A program made the position numbers and the translations under genes. A stretch of DNA of 64,000 bases, taken from the NCBI GenBank assembly GCA_015039365.1, contig WION01000246.1:1-64000 (forward strand), given 5' to 3'. Under the pieces are notes generated by a model. It was not told the origin of the DNA, ran no database searches, and was given only the letters and a program-made list of their open reading frames with translations. This stretch comes from Amanita rubescens (lineage: Eukaryota > Basidiomycota > Agaricomycetes > Agaricales > Amanitaceae). Below, piece by piece: positions 21,242-31,988 of the stretch (positions within the stretch are counted from its first letter, which is position 1; every line of letters starts with the position of its first letter).

Positions 21242-24200
21242 AACGAGACGATGATGAATCAGCGTCCGTCGTCTCTGAAGACGAACAACTATGTATAAAT
21301 GGTGTAACAGTATCTTCTATATCCAGAAATAAAATCACCATTCCCATTACCAAATGTTCGAATCTAAAAACCGCTGAAACCAAAGCCCTTATCGACTCAG
21401 GCACACAAGGAAAATTCGTCGATAGCTCACTTGTCAATTGGAACGAAATCACTCGCTTAAAGAAACCCATCCCAGTGCGAAATGTGGACGGAACAAATAA
21501 CAAGTCTGGAGATATACGGTATAAAATCCAGATAAGCTATAACATCGAAAACAACCGGTTTAAAGACTGGTTTTATGTCACACGACTAGGCGATCAACGA
21601 CTGATACTAGGATTACCTTGGCTCCGAGAAATCAACCCCAGAATAGATTGGTCTGAAGGAACAGTTAGATTCCCCGACAAAAGGAAGATCGATCCGGAAG
21701 AAGAAACTACGTTTGATTACGACGAAGAAACCAAAATGTACCTTCGGTATATCCAAAAAGAAGAAGAATTGAACGCAGATGAGGACGAAGATCTCGAGAC
21801 TGATCACCTTTGGATCCAAGCGAAAACATCAGCGTCTCAAACGCTCGCACATGAACACGAAGATAAATCTACGAAAGTAGAATTACCCCCTGAATATGAC
21901 AAATGGAGAAAAGTTTTTGATAAACAGACATCAGAACGATTTCCCATTTCACGACAATGGGATCATGCGATAGATCTAAAAGAAGGGTTTAAACCTAAAG
22001 TGGCGAAGAACTACCCGTTATCAATCCACGAGGAACAGCTAATGAATAAATGGGTCGACGAACAGCTCAAAAAAGGCTACATTCGACCATCACAATCTCC
22101 GCAAGCGTCTCCTTTCTTTTATGTTGCAAAGAAAGAAAAAGGAGAATTGAGACCTTGCCAAGATTACCGATACATCAATAGCTGGACGAAACGAAATGCC
22201 TATCCCCTTCCTTTAGTATCCGACTTATTATTAAAACTAAGAAAAGCAAAATACTTCTCCAAGTTAGACCTCCGATGGGGTTACAATAATGTGCGAATAA
22301 AGAAAGGCGACGAATGGAAAGCCGCGTTCACGACGAACCGTGGTCTCTTCGAACCTACTGTAATGCTCTTTGGATTATGCAATTCACCATCAACATTTCA
22401 AACGATGATGAACGAATACTTCCGTGACATGATAGCCGAAGGATGGCTAGTCGTCTATATTGACGATATGTTGATATATGGAGCGAACGAGGAAGAAACG
22501 AGGGAGCGCACTAAGCAAGTCTTGCAACAGCTGAAAGAAAACGATCTGTTCCTGAAACTGGAAAAATGTAAATTCGTCGCCAAGGAAGTCGAATTCCTTG
22601 GGATGATCGTCAAAGAAGGAAAGATCATGATGGACCCCGTAAAACTCGCTGGAATCAGCAAATGGCCCGAACCGAAAACTGTTAAACAAATACGGTCATT
22701 TCTAGGATTCGCGAACTTTTACAGGAAATTTATAGGAAATTACGCCGAAATAGTAGCTCCGCTCACGGAACTTACGAAGAAAACAGTTCCCTTCCGATGG
22801 GATGCAGAATGTCAGAAAGCATTTGACACGTTAAAGGAGAAATTCCTAGAAGAACCGGTTCTAGTTATGCCAGATCCAACGAAACCGTTTTTATTAGAGA
22901 CCGATGCGTCAAACTGGGCGGTAGGAGCCGTCCTGAAACAACGGGGATCTGATGGAGAACTGCACCCATGCGGATTTATCAGTCATCGGTTAAGCGATAC
23001 CGAACAAAGATATCAAGTATACGATCGCGAGTTATTAGCAATAAAGAAAGCGTTTGAAACCTGGAGACACCTTCTTAAAGGAAGCCCACATACGATAATG
23101 ATCCACTGTGATCATAAGAATTTATCATATTATAAACATCCGCAGAAGATGACCGCCAGACAATCACGCTGGTGGCAAGAAATCACGGAGTTTGATATCA
23201 AGTTAGAACATGTCCCTGGATCAAAACTTATTCAGGCAGACGCTTTATCGAGATGCCCTGACCATATTAACAAAGAAGAGGCAAAAGCAAAAGAAATCCC
23301 ACAAACCATGATCTCTGATGACATGGTTATCGCCGCGATCAATGTATCTTGGGCAGACAAAATCACCGAATTATTGCCACAAGATAAATTTGCTAAAGTT
23401 GTAATTGACGGTCTCAAACACGGAAAACTACCCCTCCGATCAAAGTTTAATGACTGGAAGAACGATAACAACATCATTCGTTATCAAGGACGCGTTTATG
23501 TTCCTCAAAACGAAGAATTACGAAACGAAATAATCAAGTCACATCACGACCCCGTAGTTATGGGTCACCCTGGACGATTGAAGACACTAGAGCTTATCCG
23601 CCGTGACTATTATTGGCCTGGAATGACAACGACCGTATCTAAATGGGTCGAAGGCTGTGCCTTATGTCAACAAATGAAGGTTAATACACATCCGATCACA
23701 CCGGGTTTGATGCCTATTAAATCCCACGCCACACGCCCATTCGAACAAGTTTCAATGGACTTCATCACAGATCTGCCAATTATCGACGGTTTTGATTCTG
23801 TTTTGACCGTGGTCGATCAAGGCTTAACAAAGGGCGTAATATTCATACCATGCAAAAAATCTTTTACCGCTATGGATACCGCCAACTCTTACATTAACGA
23901 TGTTTATAAACGATACGGGTTACCGACAACCCTCATCTCTGATAGAGGACCACAATTTACCTCTAAAGTTTTCGAAGAAATCTGCAAGATCTTCGGAATT
24001 AACCATAGAAAGTCGACCGCCTTTCACCTGCAAACTGACGGAGAATCGGAACGACTCAATCAGGAGCTAGAAACCTACCTCCGGTTATACTGCGTTGATC
24101 ATCCAAAACAGTGGAAAGATCACCTGCCATTAGCAGAATTCGCGCACAATCAACGGATACATCAATCTACCAAGATGACGCCGTTTGAAATCATGTTTGG

Positions 24201-24828
24201 AATAGAGCCTGTGGCTATCCCCACAGCATTCCCGCGAATCAACGTACCCGCCGCTGAAGACCGCTTCAAGGTCTTAACACAAATACGAGACGAAGCTCTC
24301 GCCGCACACGAATTAGCTAGACAGCTAATGACTCAACGTGTCAAAGGGAAATCTCCCGCATTTAAAGAAGGAGACTTGGTATGGCTAGACTCACGAAACC
24401 TGAAAACTGGACAAATAAGAAAATTCTCGCCTAGACGAGAAGGACCGTTCAAGATCGAAAAGATCTTAGGACCTGTCACCGCTAAACTTGAACTTCCCCC
24501 AAGATGGAAGATTCACCCCGTTTTTCATGTTTCACTCCTTACCCCTTATCATGAAAACGAAACACATGGTCCAAACTTTACCAGACCAACCCCAGACCTT
24601 ATAGATAACAAAGAAGAATACGAAATCGAGACGATTGTCTCGCACCGAAGAAAAGGAAACCAATGGCAATTTTTAGTCAAATGGAAAGGTTATCCGACAT
24701 CTGACAATTCATGGGAAACCGAGGAAAACTTAGAACACTCCGAGGAGACCTTAAACGAATATAAGGAACAACATGGAATTACAGCAATTGTCCCCACTAC
24801 TCGTAAATCACGAAAACACCGTTCTTGA
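21238..24828 (+). CDS. pol: Gypsy-1 Pol: protease, RT, RNase H, integrase, chromodomain
   Basis: Entered by -1 shift; the frame is open from 21238, and the first ATG (21475) lies inside the protease. The aspartic protease shows ALIDSGTQGKFVD (about 21385-21420). The RT has LDLRWGYNN and the catalytic VVYIDDM (about 22453). RNase H shows LETDASNWAVGAVL. The integrase has the H..H..C..C zinc site ending CALCQQ and the catalytic triad in MDFITDLP, SDRGPQFTS and ESERLNQELE. The C-terminus carries a chromodomain (QFLVKWKGYPTSDNSWETEE, about 24670-24730), which in chromoviruses directs integration to particular histone marks. It overlaps the start of ORF3 by 56 bases. No internal stop is present. 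Confidence 0.95.
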   Translation, partial: LERDDDESASVVSEDEQLCINGVTVSSISRNKITIPITKCSNLKTAETKALIDSGTQGKFVDSSLVNWNEITRLKKPIPVRNVDGTNNKSGDIRYKIQISYNIENNRFKDWFYVTRLGDQRLILGLPWLREINPRIDWSEGTVRFPDKRKIDPEEETTFDYDEETKMYLRYIQKEEELNADEDEDLETDHLWIQAKTSASQTLAHEHEDKSTKVELPPEYDKWRKVFDKQTSERFPISRQWDHAIDLKEGFKPKVAKNYPLSIHEEQLMNKWVDEQLKKGYIRPSQSPQASPFFYVAKKEKGELRPCQDYRYINSWTKRNAYPLPLVSDLLLKLRKAKYFSKLDLRWGYNNVRIKKGDEWKAAFTTNRGLFEPTVMLFGLCNSPSTFQTMMNEYFRDMIAEGWLVVYIDDMLIYGANEEETRERTKQVLQQLKENDLFLKLEKCKFVAKEVEFLGMIVKEGKIMMDPVKLAGISKWPEPKTVKQIRSFLGFANFYRKFIGNYAEIVAPLTELTKKTVPFRWDAECQKAFDTLKEKFLEEPVLVMPDPTKPFLLETDASNWAVGAVLKQRGSDGELHPCGFISHRLSDTEQRYQVYDRELLAIKKAFETWRHLLKGSPHTIMIHCDHKNLSYYKHPQKMTARQSRWWQEITEFDIKLEHVPGSKLIQADALSRCPDHINKEEAKAKEIPQTMISDDMVIAAINVSWADKITELLPQDKFAKVVIDGLKHGKLPLRSKFNDWKNDNNIIRYQGRVYVPQNEELRNEIIKSHHDPVVMGHPGRLKTLELIRRDYYWPGMTTTVSKWVEGCALCQQMKVNTHPITPGLMPIKSHATRPFEQVSMDFITDLPIIDGFDSVLTVVDQGLTKGVIFIPCKKSFTAMDTANSYINDVYKRYGLPTTLISDRGPQFTSKVFEEICKIFGINHRKSTAFHLQTDGESERLNQELETYLRLYCVDHPKQWKDHLPLAEFAHNQRIHQSTKMTPFEIMFGIEPVAIPTAFPRINVPAAEDRFKVLTQIRDEALAAHELARQLMTQRVKGKSPAFKEGDLVWLDSRNLKTGQIRKFSPRREGPFKIEKILGPVTAKLELPPRWKIHPVFHVSLLTPYHENETHGPNFTRPTPDLIDNKEEYEIETIVSHRRKGNQWQFLVKWKGYPTSDNSWETEENLEHSEETLNEYKEQHGITAIVPTTRKSRKHRS

Positions 24829-26983
24829 AACCATGTCCTCCCCCATTAACAACCCATCCGCCGCTGCTACTCCAGCTGCTTCAACAGTCGTCGAGGAAAC
24901 CGTCCCTCCGACCCCTTCTAGGGAGGAATCCCCCGCACCATTGCCAATTCCTCCTCCTACCTGTATGTTACATTATATATCCATCGGCACAGAATGGTTC
25001 CCTATAATTCCTTCTGACGAGGAATTCGTACCCCGAAATGAAGATTCTTCATCTTCTGACTCATCCTATACCTTCCCATCATCAAACACTTCTACGATAG
25101 AAGAACTAATGCGAAACGTCACAGATATGGGAAACGCTATTCTCCCTAACACTCCTGTGCCACCTGAAATGCAGGAAATGGTAGCTCAAGTATTCGCCAC
25201 CAGAGACCAAATGGTCATCACCTACGCACGCGGACCACGTCCTGACACCACCCCTGAGGATATCCGGATCATGCGAGAAGGACTACTCATGTTCAATACC
25301 ACCGCTTTTACCCTGGGAGTTCCTCCCATTGATGAAGAACTCGTCGACGACTACCTTGAAAGGGCAAGAACCATCGCCGCCACCAATGCTGCAACTACCG
25401 CCGCCATCTCTGCCGCCGCTAATGCTGTTGCCGCCGAAATCGATACCATCACTGTTAATGCTGCTATCGATGACGAAATCAATGAAAGACTCGTCAATCC
25501 CATCTCGATCCCTATTGTCTTCCCAGAAGACATTCCATCGCCAAGGCCCCTTTACACCCCGTTGGATTTAATGAGGGAAACCCACGCTCGATCCATGAGC
25601 CCAGTACCTAGACTCCCTGCCGAAGGACCTATTCCTAGGTTCTATTTCCAGCACGCCTCTGTCAATGACGACAACTTTAACGTGCCCGCACCCGACATTC
25701 CCGCTATAAACGTCATCTTGACACATTACGCCATCCCCTCCTTCATCGATCCAATAATTCGACGAGCCTTTTACCGAATCTGGACGCTCTTCACGTCCTG
25801 GACTTTTGCCAACAACTATCTATTCATCTTAAATAGATATGTTCGCCCTGATCTGATGGCCCTCGTTAACGTCATCATTAATCTCACCCGTCGGTTCCGA
25901 GAACCACAACGTAACCGCTGGATCACTTTGATGATCTGGGATGATATTCATTGGTTTTGCGACCTACGAGGAGACATATACCTCGAAGAAGCAACCCGTC
26001 TTACCACCACCGGACATCGTCACCATTTCATCCAACCGACACGACAACCCGCTTTAGACACTGGCATGGCCTGGATGCACGGACGCCCTGTATTTCCCCG
26101 CACTCCCGTCAATGCCACGTTCGAACGAATTCGAACCCTTAGTGACCGACTCAACCCGATGATGACCCCTGATGGTTGGGACATAACTATATTACGACAA
26201 CTACAAACGACGATTAACACTCTCGTGTGGAGGCACGATCGTAACTCTAATAGACCCAATGCCAGTAACGAATACCAAGACGCCGCCGTCATCGCACTCC
26301 AAACAGGACATACAATTGAAGGACGCGATGTCCCTATCCTTGAAAACCCGACACGTCGCACCATCTTTCACCTGCACGGACCTGATCCCTCAGCCGAACG
26401 ATTGGTATCATTCGAACCGAATAACCTAGCCTTCGAGGGAGAAGACATCCCTGGAACTCAAGGTTGTTACATGTGCGGAGCCCTGCATCACACTACCGAA
26501 CACCATCAACGACGAGAAATACGCCGAGGACCGGTACATGAGGAAACCCCGCCTCCCACTTATCCAGACGCTATAACACAATCATCGCTACCCACGCCGT
26601 TTGAACAAATCCCTGAAAGACGAATTTCTACCGCTTCGCCTGCTACTACTATCGATTCCGCCCAACATGAACAAGGCGAACCCTCCCCGCTTATCGAAAG
26701 AAGACGACGAGGGACAAATACTCGTCCTCCAGGCAACCGTTTCACTACTACTACTACTGGACCTCCACCATCACGACGAAACCTTGGAAACCGTCGAGGC
26801 CAATCCACACGAGGACAGTCGACACGACATGTCGCCACTATGACCGCCTCGAATACACGAGAAGAGCGACCGACTCTTCAAGAACGACTTACTGACAACC
26901 GCCGCCGCCGTCGTCATCCCTGGCAAGGAAATGAAGACTCTTACACCTACGACAGCGATGCTGAACACAATCGTGACACGTAG
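24773..26983 (+). CDS. Gypsy-1 ORF3: env-position protein with zinc-knuckle-like and PPxY motifs
   Basis: A 736-codon frame in the env position. Its first ATG overlaps pol (24773); a second ATG at 24833 follows the pol TGA by four bases, suggesting reinitiation. The product is Pro/Ser/Thr-rich at the N-terminus, has an Ala-rich helical stretch (about 25370-25470), a Trp-rich central region (about 25780-25990: IWTLFTSWTF, WITLMIWDDIHWF), a CxxC..HH..HH cluster (CYMCGALHHTTEHH, about 26470), a PPPTYP motif (about 26553) and an Arg-rich tail. I see no signal peptide or convincing membrane anchor, so it is not an obvious envelope glycoprotein. The knuckle, basic tail and PPxY late-domain-like motif instead suggest a Gag-like or assembly role. 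I do not recognise the family. Confidence 0.75.
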   Translation: MELQQLSPLLVNHENTVLETMSSPINNPSAAATPAASTVVEETVPPTPSREESPAPLPIPPPTCMLHYISIGTEWFPIIPSDEEFVPRNEDSSSSDSSYTFPSSNTSTIEELMRNVTDMGNAILPNTPVPPEMQEMVAQVFATRDQMVITYARGPRPDTTPEDIRIMREGLLMFNTTAFTLGVPPIDEELVDDYLERARTIAATNAATTAAISAAANAVAAEIDTITVNAAIDDEINERLVNPISIPIVFPEDIPSPRPLYTPLDLMRETHARSMSPVPRLPAEGPIPRFYFQHASVNDDNFNVPAPDIPAINVILTHYAIPSFIDPIIRRAFYRIWTLFTSWTFANNYLFILNRYVRPDLMALVNVIINLTRRFREPQRNRWITLMIWDDIHWFCDLRGDIYLEEATRLTTTGHRHHFIQPTRQPALDTGMAWMHGRPVFPRTPVNATFERIRTLSDRLNPMMTPDGWDITILRQLQTTINTLVWRHDRNSNRPNASNEYQDAAVIALQTGHTIEGRDVPILENPTRRTIFHLHGPDPSAERLVSFEPNNLAFEGEDIPGTQGCYMCGALHHTTEHHQRREIRRGPVHEETPPPTYPDAITQSSLPTPFEQIPERRISTASPATTIDSAQHEQGEPSPLIERRRRGTNTRPPGNRFTTTTTGPPPSRRNLGNRRGQSTRGQSTRHVATMTASNTREERPTLQERLTDNRRRRRHPWQGNEDSYTYDSDAEHNRDT

Positions 26984-27040
26984 TCACAAGTAAATTCAAT
27001 ATTCGGCGAATATTGGACTTCGTATGTAGGAGAAGGGCTA

Positions 27041-27447
27041 TGTTACAAACGTACGTCATGGCCTATCTTTTTTATCTTATCATCTATGTCATTCCTCCTA
27101 TTTCATTATTTGCATATGCGTTCCTTCCGGAACATTCATCGTTTATCATATGCCAATTACTTTTATCACATGTATGTCGTTTTCACATGTTAACCGTTTT
27201 CATTATCACATGTGTATATACTTACCATATTTGCGTATGTACTTTGTACTATATAAATCACGCAAATATACGACTAGACCTCAGTCTAGTTTTAACAGTC
27301 AAAATCTGTCTCGTTATCGTCTAAGTTCCCTTGAGGACTTATCCGATAACACTCTTATTCTTTGAACGTTCTTAAGCGCCGGAACTCCCTTGAGGAATCT
27401 ACGGTACCTGATAGGCTTGACTTATCAGTGAACGAACAAACGTAACA
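27041..27447 (+). repeat. Gypsy-1 3' LTR (407 bp)
   Basis: Same sequence as the 5' LTR apart from lacking one copy of a 21-bp direct repeat. It is preceded by the purine-rich GTAGGAGAAGGGCTA and followed by the target duplication ATAGC. Confidence 0.95.
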
Positions 27448-27775
27448 ATAGCTCTCTCTCTCTCTCTTGCACACCATCTCACTCTCTCTTGTGCACCCCA
27501 GCTCTCTCTCACACACACACCCAGCTCTCTCACTCGCACGCACACCCCAGCTCTCTTGTGCACACACCATAGCTCTCTCTCTCTCTCTCACACACCATCT
27601 CACTCTCTCTTGTGCACCCCAGCTCTCTCTTGTATGCACACCCAGCTCTCTTGCACACACACCCAGATAGCTCTCCCTCTCTAGCACACACACACCCCAG
27701 CTCTCTTGCATGCACCCCATAGCTCTCTTGGCGTGCACCCCAGCTCTCTCACACATGCATCATATCATGCACCAG
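27448..27775. repeat. CAGCTCTCTC-CACACACACC minisatellite, right part
   Basis: Continuation of the array at 18405-18973 beyond Gypsy-1, beginning with the duplicated target ATAGC. Confidence 0.85.
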
Positions 27776-27873
27776 CCAAGTCCTCTCTTGTCAAGACTGC
27801 TCAGGACTGGTCCGAGACCACATTCAGTCCGAGACCAATGCAGGACTGCAGTCCTGTCCTGCTGCAGTCTCGG
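27776..27873. repeat. GACCAG/CCTGTCC dispersed repeat, copy 2, left part
   Basis: Contains GGACTGGTCCGAGACC and CTGCAGTCCTGTCCTGCTGC. It continues at 33467 after the LTR element, as shown by the TCGG duplication at both borders, so the LTR element inserted into this copy. Confidence 0.55.
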
Positions 27874-28189
27874 TGTAACATGCCGATACCAGCTACGTTG
27901 TACTCAGTGCTCAAACCCGACACATGGCAGCTCCGACCTCTGACACTGTGGACCCTGAAACCCAACGTTGGATGCATCGGATCGTTGGACGCATGTAGTA
28001 CATGAGGTCGACATTATATAAATGTGTCGTAGTTTAGTTTTTTATACATCTTCCCTTTAGACCACTTCAGTGCAATCGTCCGACAGTGCGGCCGAGGTTG
28101 GGTGCGACTGCCCCATCCACCGAACTCATTCGGCACACACCAAAACACTCGGGGGTTGTGCGCAACACAGCCTCCTTTGAGTTGTTACA
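27874..28189 (+). repeat. 5' LTR of the 27.9-33.5 kb element
   Basis: 316 bp with a TATATAAAT box at about 28014-28022. It pairs with 33151-33466. Confidence 0.85.
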
Positions 28190-28374
28190 ACTGGAGCCCA
28201 CTGCTCGGTCCAGCCTTTGGCCGCACTCAAGAAACCCTCGTTTTTCATTCACAAACAGCCCCAGAGGCGCTCATTCTTTCTGGATGGCCCCATCAACTCA
28301 TCCCCACTCTCATGCATCTGCTAGTTACTGCCAAACATGCTGCATCTGCACCCCAGCTCGCCAACATGCACTGA

Positions 28375-29424
28375 TAGGGATTGGCTTGGGTGAACCCCTG
28401 GGTATCCAGATGCATACCCACACCCACACCCTGTGACATACCCATACCCTCACTCTGGGTATGGGTTTGGATCAGGGTACATGGCAAGCTGACCCATACC
28501 CACACCCACTTCCATACCCACACCCACACCCTTATGGGTTATACCCCTTGATGAAGGTAATGATATGTGTAATACGAGTTAATTAAAATGAAAAAGAAAA
28601 GAAAAAACTAGTAATTGAAACTAAGGTGAGTCCCACCTGAGTCCCTTTTGGCCTTTCCATTCAAAATCATATCCCATCAACATCCCCCTACTCTAGTAGG
28701 CCCAGTCCAGCCTCCAATGGTGCTCATCACTGCCACCTCCTTTAAGCCATGTGAGACAATTTGAAGCAAACAGGACCAGGAGTCTCCTTCCCCTCCATTC
28801 CCTTCTGACCCCTCTGTCCCTTTCCTTTGCTGGCTGACAGAGACTGAGTGACCCCACAGGCCCACCAGCATTGCACCCATGGACCACCAGAAGGAGAACA
28901 CACTCCTGATCCCCCACCCTCCACCTGAGGTACTGCCACCCCCAATTCAACTCTCTAGCCACACCTGTTCTGGAGCAATCCAAACAGTGAAACCCCACCC
29001 AGCAGCTCACTACTCAGGCTGCCACCCTAAGACCTCAGGTGTACAGGCCACACCCAGGTCCAGCCTCTGTAATCACCACCCTCTGCCATCATCATGACCC
29101 ATGGAGTGAGCCACTGATGCATGTGGCCCAGTGGCCCTTCACAGGTTCTGCTTCCAAGGCTCCCCCTGCCCCACTGCAACTATCAGACACCCACACAGGC
29201 TGCATTTGTGACCTGGGCCTGGCCTCTGTCCCAACAGAGCTACCCACATCCCACCTTATCCTGACATAGGAGTGGGTACAGGAGTGGGTATGCCTGATGA
29301 TACCCAAACCCACGTTGAGGGTATGGGTTTGAATGAGGGTCCATGGAGTCTGTACCCCCACCCATACCCACTGTACACCCACACCCAAGACCCTCAAGGG
29401 TTTGGCCAACCCACGCCAATCCTA
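28375..29424. mobile_element. MITE-like insertion with TAGGGATTGGC ends and GGGTATGGG repeats
   Basis: TAGGGATTGGCTTGGGT at 28375 is mirrored by ACCCACGCCAATCCTA ending at 29424. Both ends carry many ACCCATACCC/ACCCACACCC words on both strands (28410-28540 and 29270-29400). The interior (28550-29265) has no convincing gene. An A-rich tract (about 28585-28610) resembles a LINE or SINE tail. I could not find an 8-bp target duplication. Confidence 0.55.
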
Positions 29425-29920
29425 ATCGCACCCAATCCGCATGCACCGCCTTGTAGCACACACCTGCACGCACATATCGGACTCCATCGGACCCCAGCTT
29501 GTATCCCAGCTCTTCGACACTTGCACAGCGCCGCTATCTGTCTCAGCAGCCCCAAATTAGTGTTTACAGGTCAGGTCAGGTCCAGTTTTTTCCCCAAATT
29601 TGGAAAAACCGTGACCGTAACCGGTCACTGAATGACCCCCCAAATCTAGTAACCTGACCGGACCAGTTGTAACCGGTTATTACTGGTCCGGTCAGCCTCA
29701 CATAACCGGTTATGACCGGTTATGACTGGTAGAACAATCAGTCACAGGAGTGTGACACCATCACCATGATGCTCTAGTCTTTCACATCGCTCCCTCTCTT
29801 CTCTGGTCACCTCCGAGTCCAGCATGTGATTTATGGCCATAGGGCACCACAGAGAAGCAATCACCATCATCCTGAACCAGCATTATGTTTTCTGCAGGAG
29901 TGACTGCTTCAGGAAGTTAA

Positions 29921-31720
29921 CAGGTGAGTTTCATTCGAAATGATCAATCCATATCTCATCCGTTTCTTGATGGATTTCCTTCACTTAGGACTCAATTTGT
30001 AGCGCTTCTAACACTCTTCCTAGGTGCGTTAACAGTTTGACAATCGGAATCCTTGTTTGCTGGCGGTACATCATTTTCTGCATGGGTTGATAGGTGAGTT
30101 TCATTAACCCATATCTCATCCATTACTTAACGGATTTCCTTCACTTAGGACTCAATTTGTAGCGTTTCTAACACTCTTCCTAGGTGCATTAACAGTTTGA
30201 CAATCGGAATCCTTGTTCGCCAGCAGTACATCATTTTCTGCATGGGTTGATAGGTGAGTTTCATTAACCCATATCTCATCCATTACTTAACGGATTTCCT
30301 TCACTTAGGACTCAATTTGTAGCGTTTCTAACACTCTTCCTAGGTGCATTAACCGTTTGACAATCGGTGTCCTTGCTCACTGGCGGTACATCATTTTCTG
30401 CATGGGCTGATAGGTGAGTTTCATTAACCCATATCTCATCCATTACTTAACGGATTTCCTTTACTTAGGACTCAATTTGTGTTGAACTTATAATATACGA
30501 TATACATTCAGTATATAGTAAATATAAGTGATATCATTAGTTTACACTAACTAATGTAATAACGCTCAGTTACTTACTCGTCTCTCAACCAATCATAATA
30601 GTGGATGATTGAGTGTGAGATAATATATTGACATGAGAATATATTCGACATATTCTCATACTCATCTACCAATCATAATAGTGGATGATTGATGATGAGA
30701 ACATATTCTGACATGAGAATATCCTAGAGATATTCTCATAAGATCATCCAATCATAATAGTGGAACTATTGATGATGTGAATATATGTTGACATGAGAAT
30801 AGAAGACATATATACGTTATGGTTATCAACCTATCACATTGAAGATTGATAATGTGATGAGTCAGTCAATACTATAATTGATGAGTCAAGTGCTGCGCAA
30901 AGCTATGCATTGCTGTACAATAGCTGTGCATTGCTGTGGAATGACGCCTTATGAGTCAAATACCTTTGACTCATACTGATAAGACTCTTTGTACTTATTT
31001 GTAGTTTAGTAGTATATAAACTGTACTCTAGTAGCGTCAATCCTTATCCTATTATCCTCTCTAGTACTGTCTACTGTTGAGCCCCAGCTCCAGTAAGCTC
31101 TTAACAACTCCACACCACACTCGGTAAGTAGTACATTCCATGTACTAGACTGCGCTGCTTGCTAGGGACTTGTTACCCCTAGTTTCAACAATTTGTAGCG
31201 TTTCTAACACTCTTCCTAGGTGCATTAACCGTTTGACAATTGGAATCCTTGTTCACTGGCGGTACATCACTTTCTGCATGGGTTGATAAGTGAGTTTCAT
31301 TAACCCATATCTCATCCGTTCCTTAACGGATTTCCTTCACTTAGGACTCAATTTGTAGCGTTTCTAACACTCTTCCTAGGTGCATTAACCGTTTGACAAT
31401 CGGCATCCTTGTTCGCTGGTGGTACAATGTTTTCTGTATGGGTTGATAGGTGAGTTTCATTAACCCATATCTTATCCATTCCTTAACGGATTTCCTTCAC
31501 TTAGGACTCAATTTGTAGCGCTTCTAACACTCTTCCTAGGCACGTTAACCGTTTGACAATCGGTATCCTTGTTTGCTGGTGGTACAATGTTTTCTGTATG
31601 GGTTGATGGGTGAGTTTCATTAACACATATCTTATCCATTTCTTAACGGTTTTCCTTTGCTTAGGGCTTGATTTGTAGTGTTTCCAACACTCTTCCTAGG
31701 CACATTACCCATTTGACAAC
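29921..31720 (+). repeat. About seven 160-bp tandem units, each with an intron-like core
   Basis: Unit starts (GTGAGTTTCATT) are at about 29923, 30093, 30255, 30415, 31291, 31451 and 31611, plus a partial unit at the end. Each unit has GTGAGT, a CTTAACGG word and TTAG about 55 bases after the GTGAGT, followed by TAGCGTTTCTAACACTC and TTTGACAATCGG. The array is split by the solo LTR at 30480-31190. Confidence 0.85.
30480..31190. mobile_element. Solo LTR, 711 bp (TGTTGAA...TTCAACA)
   Basis: It starts TGTTGAAC and ends GTTTCAACA, with 5-bp target duplications ATTTG at 30475-30479 and 31191-31195. It contains ACCAATCATAATAGTGG repeats (three copies, about 30590-30770). It was left by LTR-LTR recombination of a probably Copia-type element inserted into the tandem array. 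Confidence 0.9.
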
Positions 31721-31988
31721 CAGCATTTTGGTTCACCACGCAGTGCAGCATTATTTATTAGTAGAAGTAAACTAGTAATTGAGTCTATGACCTGACTTCT
31801 CGGTTGCAACTGGTCATGACCAGTTGCACATCGGTTACATGAATTAGGCCATTGGCCATGACCATGACTGAAACCAGAGCTAACTGGTAAAACTGTGACC
31901 GATGGTCCAGTCATAACCAGTAGCAGTTCGGTCCAGTCACGGTTATTTTCCGGTCACAGTGACCTGACCTGTAAACACTACCCCAAAT

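Larger units (their letters stand above)
18974..27447 (+). mobile_element. Gypsy-1: full-length chromodomain Ty3/Gypsy retrotransposon with an extra ORF
   Basis: It is bounded by LTRs 18974-19401 and 27041-27447 with a perfect 5-bp target duplication ATAGC (18969-18973 and 27448-27452). The gene order on the plus strand is gag, then pol (protease, RT, RNase H, integrase, chromodomain) by a -1 shift, then a 736-codon ORF3 in the env position. All three frames are open over their full length, and the LTRs show no substitution by eye, so it is a recent and possibly competent insertion. Polypurine-like GTAGGAGAAGGGCTA precedes the 3' LTR. The sequence after the 5' LTR (ATAAAACTAGACTCC) lacks the usual TGG primer-site start. 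Confidence 0.95.
29558..31980. mobile_element. Non-autonomous hAT element, 2.4 kb
   Basis: Terminal inverted repeats TAGTGTTTACAGGTCAGGT (29558) and its complement ending at 31980 are flanked by a perfect 8-bp target duplication CCCCAAAT (29550-29557 and 31981-31988), as in the hAT superfamily. Subterminal AACCGGTTAT words in both orientations lie at 29610-29730 and 31790-31960. No transposase frame is present. The interior is a tandem array of about 160-bp units interrupted by a solo LTR. Confidence 0.9.

Noticed and set aside
24773..26983. Gypsy-1 ORF3 as an envelope glycoprotein
   Set aside because: No signal peptide, no convincing transmembrane anchor, and a knuckle plus Arg-rich tail that fit RNA binding better.
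27355..27756. 133-codon minus frame (MCERAGVHAKRAMG...)
   Set aside because: Translation of the CACACA/GAGAGC minisatellite.
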